Position numbers and translations under genes: made by a program. The notes beneath the pieces are model-generated. The model saw only the letters and a list, made by a program, of their open reading frames with translations. It was not told where the DNA came from and made no database searches. 46,531 nt of DNA from RGIG8767 sp964386235 (lineage in GTDB: Bacteria > Bacillota > Clostridia > Lachnospirales > Lachnospiraceae): contig CAYLSH010000008.1 of the NCBI GenBank assembly GCA_964386235.1, positions 1 through 46,531 of the forward strand, read 5' to 3'. This document shows, piece after piece, positions 39,585 to 46,531 of this stretch. The stretch's first letter is position 1; every line of letters begins with the position of its first letter.

Positions 39585-40988
39585 ATGGTATTTTCGGGAA
39601 TCGTATTTTTATATTATTTTCTGCCATTTGTATTGCTCCTATATTTTTTTGCACCGAAAAGAGCAAAGAATACGGTATTGCTTCTATCGAGCCTGCTTTT
39701 TTATGCGTGGGGAGAACCGAGATTTCTTATCTTAATGGTATTTACGATTGCATTCGGTTATCTGGCGGGTGTCTGGATTGAAAAAGAAAAGACAAAAGAA
39801 AATGGAACATATGGGGCAAAGAGGATACTCATCCTTTCGATTGCCGTCTTTGCAGGCTTATTTGTTTATTTTAAATATACAAATTTTATCATTGGAAACA
39901 TAAATGCCGTAACGGGAGCCAATCTCCCCTTACGGCATATTGTGCTTCCCATAGGAATCAGTTTTTATACATTCCAGATCATCAGTTATCTGGTGGATGT
40001 TTACAGAGGAACAGTAAAAGCGCAGAAAAATATAATCGCACTGGCATTGTATATTGCTATGTTCCCACAATTGATAGCCGGTCCCATTGTCCGGTATCAG
40101 GACGTGGAGACGCAAATCTTAGAGCGTCGGCATACCTGGGAAGATATCGGGTATGGGATCACCCGGTTTACGATCGGATTATCGAAAAAAGTGCTGATTG
40201 CCAATGAGTTAGGAAGATTGTGTGAGTTGTACCGTCAAAGCACGGAGCCATCAATCTGTTTTGCGTGGCTGTATGCTATAGCCTTTATGCTGCATATTTA
40301 TTTTGATTTTTCTGGATACAGCGATATGGCGATTGGGCTGGGAAGGATCTTTGGATTTACATTCCCGGAAAACTTTAAGTATCCCTATATTGCGGGGAGC
40401 ATTACGGAATTCTGGAGACGATGGCATATGTCGCTGGGAGCATGGTTTCGGGATTATGTATATATACCGCTTGGAGGAAATCGGGTTTCGACTGCCAAAT
40501 GGTACCGAAATATTTTGATTGTATGGTTGTTTACCGGTTTCTGGCATGGTGCGGAATGGACCTTTGTTGTATGGGGACTTGGGTTTGCTGTTTTACTCAT
40601 CCTAGAAAAAAACGGGCTGCTGATTTATCTTGAGAAATTCGGTTTCCTGCGCCATGTATATGTGCTTTTGCTATTGTTGATCGGTTTTGTTATTTTTAAT
40701 GCGGACAATATGAGCGTGTCAATGTCAGATATCCAAAATCTGTTTGGATTTGGCGGGATTGTGTTCTATAGCAAAGAAACAGGCTATTATGCAAAAAGTT
40801 TTGGACTTCTGATACTGATCGGTATGGTAGGAAGTACGCCCATGGTAGCAACGCTTGTTCAAAAAACTGTAAAAAAGTTTCCGGTAATTGCAAAAGGAAA
40901 AGTTTTTGTTCTGCTTTTGCTGTGGATTTTATGCACGACATATTTGGTGGATGGTTCTTTTAATCCGTTTTTATATTTTCGGTTTTAA
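39585..40988 (+). CDS. MBOAT family membrane O-acyltransferase (AlgI/PatA-like)
   Basis: 467 residues with about ten to twelve membrane helices. The family core is visible: FPQLIAGPIVRYQDV near 162, ITEFWRRWHMSLGAWFRDYV near 273 and TGFWHGAEWTFVVWG with the catalytic His at about 321. MBOAT proteins of the AlgI/PatA/DltB group move acyl groups, usually acetyl, across the membrane to a secreted partner that modifies polysaccharide, peptidoglycan or teichoic acid. A DltB role is unlikely because no other dlt gene is here. The partner is presumably the DHHW protein 24-36 bases downstream. ATAGGAGG sets the ATG. Confidence 0.93.
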   Translation: MVFSGIVFLYYFLPFVLLLYFFAPKRAKNTVLLLSSLLFYAWGEPRFLILMVFTIAFGYLAGVWIEKEKTKENGTYGAKRILILSIAVFAGLFVYFKYTNFIIGNINAVTGANLPLRHIVLPIGISFYTFQIISYLVDVYRGTVKAQKNIIALALYIAMFPQLIAGPIVRYQDVETQILERRHTWEDIGYGITRFTIGLSKKVLIANELGRLCELYRQSTEPSICFAWLYAIAFMLHIYFDFSGYSDMAIGLGRIFGFTFPENFKYPYIAGSITEFWRRWHMSLGAWFRDYVYIPLGGNRVSTAKWYRNILIVWLFTGFWHGAEWTFVVWGLGFAVLLILEKNGLLIYLEKFGFLRHVYVLLLLLIGFVIFNADNMSVSMSDIQNLFGFGGIVFYSKETGYYAKSFGLLILIGMVGSTPMVATLVQKTVKKFPVIAKGKVFVLLLLWILCTTYLVDGSFNPFLYFRF

Positions 40989-41024
40989 AATAGTTGATAA
41001 CTGGGATTTTAAATGAGGGCGCTG

Positions 41025-42113
41025 ATGAAAAAATCAAAGTTTGCAGTGTGTATTTTCACAATTGTATATGCCATATGTTTGCTTGTTATATGGATGAAAC
41101 CGGATGGGGTGTTTTCTGTTACGGAGAGAAGAAAACTGACACAAAAACCGCTTCTTACGGTCGATTCTGTTTTACAGGGAACCTATATGCAAAAAGCAGA
41201 AGAATATGTGACGGATCAGTTTCCGGCAAGAGATTTTCTTCGTACTGTGAAATCTTCTTTTCAAAGATACATTTTACAAAGCAGGGATAATAACGGAATT
41301 TATTGTAAGGATGGATACCTTGCCAAGATGGAATATCCGATGAATGAAGAGTCGATTGCGCATGCGTCCGAAGTATTTAACGGAATCTATGAAAAGTATC
41401 TGGAAAAAACGGATGTGAAAACCTATCTTTGTGTGATACCGGATAAGAATGATATGTTGGCAGGAGAGGCGTATCCGACGTTTGATTATGATGATTTTGC
41501 CGGAAAAATAAAGGAAAGAACTTCATTTGCTCGATTTATTCCTATTTATGATGATTTGGAGTTGGCGGATTATTACAAAACGGATAGTCATTGGAGACAG
41601 GAAAAAATTACGGATATAGCAGACAGGATTACAGAAGAAATGGGGATTTCGTTATCGGGGGATTATGAGCAAATACAATTAGAGACTCCCTTTTATGGGG
41701 TGTATTACGGACAGATGGCTTTGCCCATTGAGCCTGACAGAATCGGTTTTTGTACAAATACGATTCTGGATAAGTGCAGTGTGTATGACCATGAGAATGG
41801 AAAAGAGATTCCCATGTATGACATTACAAAAGCAGAGGGCAGGGATCCCTATGAATTATTCCTTGGCGGGAATATTTCTCTTGTTACGATAGAGAATCCG
41901 AGTGCAGTCTCAGAAAAGGAATTAGTTGTTTTTGGGGATTCCTTTGCAAGGAGTCTGGTGCCTCTATTGGCAGAAGGGTACGCAAAGACAACGTTAGTGG
42001 ATATACGATACCTGTCGGGTGCATCGGTCGGAAAATTCATTTCTTTTGAGAATCAGGATGTATTATTTATTTATAGCACCTCTGTTTTGAACAACAGTAT
42101 TACGTTAAAATAG
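41025..42113 (+). CDS. DHHW/AlgX-type SGNH-like acetyltransferase partner
   Basis: 362 residues. An N-terminal membrane anchor (about 6-27) precedes an extracellular catalytic domain. The family motif appears as YYKTDSHWRQ (Asp about 187, His 189), the D-x-H-W that names DHHW proteins, and the nucleophile block appears as VVFGDSFARSLVPLL (Ser about 306). These are the catalytic elements of AlgJ/AlgX, which receive acetyl from an MBOAT partner and place it on a glycan. The conserved FSVTERRKLTQKPLL stretch after the anchor is typical of the family. ATG 41025 follows GAGGGCG; ATG 41013 is an alternative. The target glycan is not known. Confidence 0.88.
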   Translation: MKKSKFAVCIFTIVYAICLLVIWMKPDGVFSVTERRKLTQKPLLTVDSVLQGTYMQKAEEYVTDQFPARDFLRTVKSSFQRYILQSRDNNGIYCKDGYLAKMEYPMNEESIAHASEVFNGIYEKYLEKTDVKTYLCVIPDKNDMLAGEAYPTFDYDDFAGKIKERTSFARFIPIYDDLELADYYKTDSHWRQEKITDIADRITEEMGISLSGDYEQIQLETPFYGVYYGQMALPIEPDRIGFCTNTILDKCSVYDHENGKEIPMYDITKAEGRDPYELFLGGNISLVTIENPSAVSEKELVVFGDSFARSLVPLLAEGYAKTTLVDIRYLSGASVGKFISFENQDVLFIYSTSVLNNSITLK

Positions 42114-42115
42114 AA

Positions 42116-42144
42116 TTGTATAAAATTAAGAACAATGGTATAAT
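42116..42144 (+). promoter_or_regulatory. Sigma-A promoter for the GGDEF-EAL gene
   Basis: TTGTAT (42116-42121), 17-base spacer, TATAAT (42139-42144) with a TGG just before the -10. The leader of about 50 bases has no c-di-GMP riboswitch that I can recognise. Confidence 0.8.
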
Positions 42145-42200
42145 AGTTCCATATTATATGAACCGGCGTAGATTTGGGGATGGATTGAGAGGCGAAAAAT

Positions 42201-43841
42201 ATGGGACTTGATAAAACCGGTCTTGACAGCAGCATTTTTGATGCACTGGAAGAGACATCCAGAAGAAGATATATTTTTGCCTGCAATATGCAGACGGGGG
42301 TGTCCCGCTGGTCAAGACAGATAACAGAAGATTTTGATATGCCGAGCGGTTATTTAGAAAACGCAGCCACTACGTGGGGAAGATTGCTGCATCCGGATGA
42401 CCGTGTGCAATATGAAGCAGACATCCGAGCTATTTTTAACGGAGAAAAAGATGTTCACCGCCTGGATTATCGTGTATTGGACCGGGATGGTAATTATGTG
42501 ATGTGTACCTGCCGCGGAAAGGTAGTTCGTGGAAAGGATGGAGAGCCGGATCTTTTTGCCGGTGCGATATTAAATCACGGAATATCGGATCTGGTGGATG
42601 CTACGACGAATCTCTATAATGTATATAGCTTTTTACAGGAGATTCGTAAAAGAAATGGCGAAAAGTGGCTGATCATGGAAATCGGGATCAATCGGTTTTC
42701 TATTGTAAATGATGTTTACGGATATGCTTTTGGCGACCGCGTTCTGAAAAGATTTGCAGAAAATCTCCTATCCATTGTTGGAGAACGCGGAACCGTATAT
42801 CGAATGGATGGAGCCAAGTTTGCGGTAATTTTTCATGATATCTCCATGGATGTGGAAGAGATTTATTCCCGTATCCAGCATGTCACGAAATACGACATGA
42901 TTATAGAAGGAAATCATATTCCGCTGACCGTTTCCTGTGGCGTGGTCAAAACGGATCACATGGATACGGGAGAATATACAATTCAGGCAAGCGCCAGTTA
43001 TGCCTTGGAAAAATCAAAACATTCCAACCATGGAGAACTTGTATTTTTCCAGGATGAGTTTCAGGAATACAGCCGTACAACGCTGGAACTTCTGGACGTT
43101 ATGCGTCAGAGCGTAGTGGAAGGTTGTAAGGGATTCTATCTGTGTTATCAGCCGGTTGTTGAGGCGGACAGTCGAAAGATTATCGGCATGGAAGCACTTT
43201 TACGATGGAACAGGGAGCCGTATGGAGAGATTCCGCCGGGAAGATTTATACCATGGCTGGAAAATGATCCCTGTTTCTTTGAACTGGGCAACTGGATCCT
43301 GGAGCGTGCACTCACCGAAGGAAAACATATCGTAAATGACAATCCGAATTATGTGATCAATGTGAATGTATCGGCAACACAGCTTGAACGAAGAAAGTTC
43401 AGAGACTCTGTTTTAGACATTTTACATAGAACGGGATTTCCGCCCAAGAATCTTTGCCTGGAGTTGACGGAAAGATGTAGGGCCATGGACAAAGAATACT
43501 TAAAAGGAGAGATACAGTTCCTTCGTTCCAACGGAATAAAAGTGGCATTGGATGATTTTGGAACGGGACAGTCCTCGCTGGAATTGTTGTGTGAGTTCCC
43601 GTTTGATCTTCTTAAGATAGACAGAGGATTTGTGCGTGATATTGAGATGAATCATGCAGCACAGGTTGTTGTGGACTCCATTGTGCAATGCGCAAACGGA
43701 CTGGGTATGCAGGTCTGTGTGGAAGGCGTTGAAAACGAACAGCTTCGTGATTTTATCCGTCAGTACGGAGTTCACAGCCATCAGGGATATTTATATTCCA
43801 GACCGATCAGGATGGAACAGTTTATGAAATTAATGGTATAA
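42201..43841 (+). CDS. PAS-GGDEF-EAL protein, probable c-di-GMP phosphodiesterase
   Basis: 546 residues, cytosolic. A PAS domain (about 25-130, with WGRLLHPDDRVQYEADI) is followed by a GGDEF-fold domain (about 135-290) whose signature reads RMDGAKF near 201-207 instead of R-x-GGDEF, so cyclase activity is improbable. The EAL domain (about 300-546) keeps the metal and catalytic residues: EALLRW near 330, NVNVSATQ, CLELTER, ALDDFGTGQSS, LLKIDRGFV, CVEGVENE and the final HQGYLYSRP. The expected activity is c-di-GMP to pGpG, which in many bacteria favours motility over surface attachment. It has its own promoter and ends in a terminator shared with cellobiose phosphorylase. Confidence 0.92.
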   Translation: MGLDKTGLDSSIFDALEETSRRRYIFACNMQTGVSRWSRQITEDFDMPSGYLENAATTWGRLLHPDDRVQYEADIRAIFNGEKDVHRLDYRVLDRDGNYVMCTCRGKVVRGKDGEPDLFAGAILNHGISDLVDATTNLYNVYSFLQEIRKRNGEKWLIMEIGINRFSIVNDVYGYAFGDRVLKRFAENLLSIVGERGTVYRMDGAKFAVIFHDISMDVEEIYSRIQHVTKYDMIIEGNHIPLTVSCGVVKTDHMDTGEYTIQASASYALEKSKHSNHGELVFFQDEFQEYSRTTLELLDVMRQSVVEGCKGFYLCYQPVVEADSRKIIGMEALLRWNREPYGEIPPGRFIPWLENDPCFFELGNWILERALTEGKHIVNDNPNYVINVNVSATQLERRKFRDSVLDILHRTGFPPKNLCLELTERCRAMDKEYLKGEIQFLRSNGIKVALDDFGTGQSSLELLCEFPFDLLKIDRGFVRDIEMNHAAQVVVDSIVQCANGLGMQVCVEGVENEQLRDFIRQYGVHSHQGYLYSRPIRMEQFMKLMV

Positions 43842-43901
43842 AGGAATCAGGAAGGATCAGAGGTGTTATATTTTGCGAGCCGTCGATTTACCTGACAAAG
43901 A

Positions 43902-43934
43902 AGCACCCCGGAAATCATCCGGGGTGCTCTTTTT
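43902..43934. terminator. Bidirectional terminator between EAL gene and cellobiose phosphorylase
   Basis: AGCACCCCGGA (43902-43912) and TCCGGGGTGCT (43918-43928), five-base loop, followed by CTTTTT on the plus strand and TCTTTGTC on the minus strand. Confidence 0.9.
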
Positions 43935-43962
43935 AAAACATTTATAAGGATTGGGAAATAAA

Positions 43963-46395
43963 TTACATAATAGCAGTAACGTTATAAACCTTCTTACCTT
44001 CTTCAATCGGGATTAAGTTTCCTTCGACTTCTTTACCGTCCACGATCATTTTCCTGATGCCTTTCTGGCTTCCGTTGTGATTTTCTACTTTGATAATGTA
44101 CTCTGCACCACGGAAAGTTCTCTTAATGGTCATATCCTTGATCGTGTCAGGGATACAAGGATCTACTACAAGACCGTCAAAATCAGGACGAATACCTAAA
44201 ATATGCTGGGATACATTGGTAAATGTCCATGCAGCAGTACCGGTTAACCAGCTGTTCTTAGCTTCACCGTGGTTCTTCGCATCCTTGCCGGCGATCATCT
44301 GCGCATACGCATATGGCTCTGCACGATGGATCTCACTGATATCTTCGGTGTAAGCAGGACAGGTTCTCTTGTATACTTCAAATGCACGGTTACCACGTCC
44401 GATTACGGTCTCTGCAATGGAGATCCATGGATTGTTGTGGCAGAAAATACCGGCATTTTCTTTGTATCCCGGAGGATAAGAAGAAATCTCACCAAGATTT
44501 ACATAATATTTCTGGTATGGAGGCTGTAATAATACGATACCATATTTGGTATCCAGTCTTTCCTTTACGGAGTCCAGTGCCTTTTCAGCCAGTTTTTCTT
44601 CTACACCGATACCTGCCATAACGCACATACCCTGTGGCTCGATATAGATCTGACCTTCTTCGCATTTATGGGATCCGATAATATCGCTGTTTGCATCATA
44701 TGCACGAACAAACCATTCACCGTCCCATCCTGCGGTAACAACTGCCTGATACATATCGGCTACTTTGGCACGAACTTCTTTTGCTTCTTCTGCAAGTCCC
44801 ATCTTCTCACAGATCGTAGCATATTCATTACCATATTTTACATACATACCGGCAATGAATACGGATTCTGCAACAGGTCCTTCGCTTGGTCCGGTGGTCT
44901 GGAATGATTCTCCCGGTGTTTCGGAGAAGCAGTTTAAGTTCAGACAGTCATTCCAGTCGGCACGTCCGATCAAAGGAAGTTTATGAGGTCCTTTTCTGGT
45001 GTCAAAATAATTGAAGGAGCGACGTAAATGCTCCATAAGTGGCTGAGCAAGTTCTTCCTTGTTATCAAAAGGTACGCTTTCATCCAGGATGGAGTAATCT
45101 CCGGTCTCGCGGATGTAGGCGGATGTTCCGGCGATCAGCCATAACGGATCATCATTGAATCCACTTCCGATGTCCATGTTACCGGTCTTGGTAAGAGGCT
45201 GATACTGGTGATATGCGCTACCGTCCTCAAACTGGGTGGAAGCGATATCAATGATACGCTCTCTTGCGGATTCCGGAATCAGATGAACGAAGCCAAGCAA
45301 ATCCTGGCTGGAATCTCTGAATCCCATACCACGTCCCATACCGGATTCATAATAAGAAGCAGAACGGGACATGTTGAAGGTAACCATACACTGATACTGA
45401 TTCCAGATATTTACCATACGGCAAAGCTTGTCATCTTCTGTCTCCAGAGTGTATTTACTCAGCAGGTTGTTCCAATATTCTTTGAGAGCTGCCAAAGCGG
45501 CATCTGCTTTTTCTACGGTATTGTAGCGTTCTAACATGGCGTGAGCCGGTTTTTTATTGATTACATTAAGAGATTCCCATTTTTCTTCTACAGGATTCTC
45601 GATATAGCCAAGTACAAATACATAAGACACTTCCTCACCCGGCTGTAAGGTTGCCTTCAGCTGGAAGGAACCGATCGGAGACCAGCCGCTTGCAACGGAA
45701 TTCTTAGATGCACCTTCTTCAATAACTTCCGGATCGGAAGGACTTCTGTATGCACCAAGGAAAGAATCGCGGTCCGTGTCAAAACCGGCAACCGGTTCAT
45801 TGACTGCATAAACGGCGTAATGATTACGACGTTCACGGTACTCAGTCTTGTGATAGATAACGGACGGTTCTAATTCTACTTCGCCGGTATTTAAGTTACG
45901 CTGGAAGTTAGTGCTGTCATCAACGGCATTCCATAAACAGAATTCGATATATGAGAATAAAGAAATCTCTTTTGCGGCATTGCTGTTATTCTTTAAGGTG
46001 ACTTTATTGATCTCACAGTTGTCACCGATCGGAACAAAAGCAGTAACGCTTGCAGCTAAATCGTTTTTGCTGCTTTCAAAAACCGTGTAGCCAAGACCAT
46101 GACGGCATGCATAAGAGTCAAGTGCTGTCTGTGTAGGCTGCCAGCCGGGATTCCATACCGTATCATTATCTTTAATGTAGAAATATCTTCCGTTGTTGTC
46201 ATAAGGAACATTGTTGTAACGATATCTGGTAAGACGGAGCAACTTAGCATCCTTGTAGAAACTGTAACCGCCCCCGGTGTTGGAAATCAAAGAAAAGAAA
46301 CTTTCGCAACCGAGATAATTGATCCAGGGAAGCGGAGTCTTAGGTGATGTGATCACATACTCTTTGTTTGAATCATCAAAATAACCGAATTTCAT
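43963..46395 (-). CDS. Cellobiose phosphorylase (GH94)
   Basis: Cytosolic enzyme that splits cellobiose with phosphate into glucose-1-phosphate and glucose, saving ATP compared with hydrolysis. The length of 810 is that of characterised cellobiose phosphorylases. The N-terminal beta-sandwich (about 1-280) has LPWINYLGCESFFSLISN. The helical barrel includes GMGFRDSSQDLLGF near 360, the catalytic-acid segment IGRADWNDCLNLNCF near 480, and the C-terminal phosphate-site region LTGTAAWTFTNVSQHILG followed by PDFDGLVVDP. GGAGAGGG is spaced for the ATG at 46395; ATG 46410 lies upstream of the site. A cellobiose/cellodextrin transporter would be expected nearby, outside the window. It feeds pgi-dependent glycolysis and, through glucose-1-phosphate, glycogen synthesis. 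Confidence 0.95.
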   Translation of the reverse strand: MKFGYFDDSNKEYVITSPKTPLPWINYLGCESFFSLISNTGGGYSFYKDAKLLRLTRYRYNNVPYDNNGRYFYIKDNDTVWNPGWQPTQTALDSYACRHGLGYTVFESSKNDLAASVTAFVPIGDNCEINKVTLKNNSNAAKEISLFSYIEFCLWNAVDDSTNFQRNLNTGEVELEPSVIYHKTEYRERRNHYAVYAVNEPVAGFDTDRDSFLGAYRSPSDPEVIEEGASKNSVASGWSPIGSFQLKATLQPGEEVSYVFVLGYIENPVEEKWESLNVINKKPAHAMLERYNTVEKADAALAALKEYWNNLLSKYTLETEDDKLCRMVNIWNQYQCMVTFNMSRSASYYESGMGRGMGFRDSSQDLLGFVHLIPESARERIIDIASTQFEDGSAYHQYQPLTKTGNMDIGSGFNDDPLWLIAGTSAYIRETGDYSILDESVPFDNKEELAQPLMEHLRRSFNYFDTRKGPHKLPLIGRADWNDCLNLNCFSETPGESFQTTGPSEGPVAESVFIAGMYVKYGNEYATICEKMGLAEEAKEVRAKVADMYQAVVTAGWDGEWFVRAYDANSDIIGSHKCEEGQIYIEPQGMCVMAGIGVEEKLAEKALDSVKERLDTKYGIVLLQPPYQKYYVNLGEISSYPPGYKENAGIFCHNNPWISIAETVIGRGNRAFEVYKRTCPAYTEDISEIHRAEPYAYAQMIAGKDAKNHGEAKNSWLTGTAAWTFTNVSQHILGIRPDFDGLVVDPCIPDTIKDMTIKRTFRGAEYIIKVENHNGSQKGIRKMIVDGKEVEGNLIPIEEGKKVYNVTAIM

Positions 46396-46451
46396 TTTTA
46401 CCCTCTCCATTTTACATAATTAATAAGTGACTGTAACTTAATCTATAATCA

Positions 46452-46477
46452 TAATAGAAAGAACAACCTTTCTATTA
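46452..46477. promoter_or_regulatory. Perfect 10-bp inverted repeat upstream of cellobiose phosphorylase
   Basis: TAATAGAAAG (46452-46461) and CTTTCTATTA (46468-46477) are exact reverse complements with a six-base spacer, 57-82 bases before the ATG. It could be an operator or an mRNA-leader hairpin. Confidence 0.5.
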
Positions 46478-46487
46478 AAATTATCAG

Positions 46488-46501
46488 GGAAAACGAAAAC
46501 G
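46488..46501. promoter_or_regulatory. cre-like / LacI-family-like site upstream of cellobiose phosphorylase
   Basis: GGAAAACGAAAACG differs from the catabolite-responsive-element pattern TGNAARCGNWWNC mainly at the first base. It lies about 95 bases before the start codon, near where a promoter is expected, so CcpA or a sugar-specific LacI regulator may act here. Confidence 0.4.
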
Positions 46502-46531
46502 ATTAAGTAAACGGAGAAAAAAGAAAATTCT

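Noticed and set aside
42145..42200. c-di-GMP riboswitch before the GGDEF-EAL gene
   Set aside because: The leader is about 50 bases and lacks the conserved GEMM features.
1..46531. CRISPR array, tRNA/rRNA genes, insertion sequences or prophage
   Set aside because: No spaced direct repeats, no transposase/integrase/phage proteins and no tRNA-like cloverleaf were noticed; the gene set is ordinary chromosomal.

Overview
The window looks like chromosome of a motile, spore-lineage Clostridium in the family Lachnospiraceae (Roseburia/Agathobacter/Butyrivibrio type). The reasons are moderately AT-rich DNA with strong AAGGAGG-type ribosome sites and near-consensus sigma-A promoters, a flagellin/FliS pair preceded by a long Lachnospiraceae-type protein, a BofA-like sporulation protein, a monoderm-type Tad pilus locus with a DUF5702 protein, a TSCPD-domain protein, and a GH94 cellobiose phosphorylase. 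The genus is an inference from gene content. I see no rRNA, tRNA, CRISPR array, insertion sequence or prophage.

Layout. 1-2.5 kb: a KdpE-type response regulator and a Na+/phosphate cotransporter-like protein. 2.4-2.75 kb: a gap with two hairpin terminators and a possible small RNA. 2.75-7.3 kb: a large acidic TPR protein with a degenerate AAA+ domain, then glycogen branching enzyme. 7.4-12.2 kb: a 1033-residue protein with a FliK-like tail, flagellin and FliS. 12.1-12.9 kb: YaaL-like and BofA-like genes. 12.9-23.5 kb: a compact, overlapping Tad/Flp pilus operon (prepilin peptidase, TadZ, TadA, TadB, TadC, Flp1 pilin, DUF5702, TadE, second prepilin peptidase, second TadE, FHA protein, rhomboid protease). 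23.5-24.9 kb: a flavodoxin-SCP2 fusion and a HIT protein. Leftward 24.9-26.3 kb: TSCPD protein and murG. 26.5-33 kb: a membrane protein, pgi, a hydroxyacid dehydrogenase, PAP2 phosphatase, exonuclease III, proS and a 40-residue membrane peptide. 33-37.2 kb: adenosylhomocysteinase (-), ptsI (+) and a membrane-anchored protein (-). 37.3-42.1 kb: an ECF sigma factor with an RsiV-like anti-sigma factor, then a lipoprotein, an MBOAT acyltransferase and a DHHW/SGNH protein. 42.2-46.5 kb: a PAS-GGDEF-EAL protein and, convergent with it, cellobiose phosphorylase.

How the genes fit together. The window combines motility, surface pili, c-di-GMP turnover and carbohydrate use (cellobiose phosphorylase, PTS enzyme I, phosphoglucose isomerase, branching enzyme). 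The two parts I find most interesting are the Tad locus and the sigma/anti-sigma/O-acyltransferase block. The Tad locus has a TadC with an extracytoplasmic Ig-like insert, a TadE carrying two Cys/His modules, two prepilin peptidases (one with no normal start codon), and an attached FHA/rhomboid pair. The second block resembles the Bacillus sigV-rsiV-oatA lysozyme-response operon, with an MBOAT + DHHW pair in the place of OatA.
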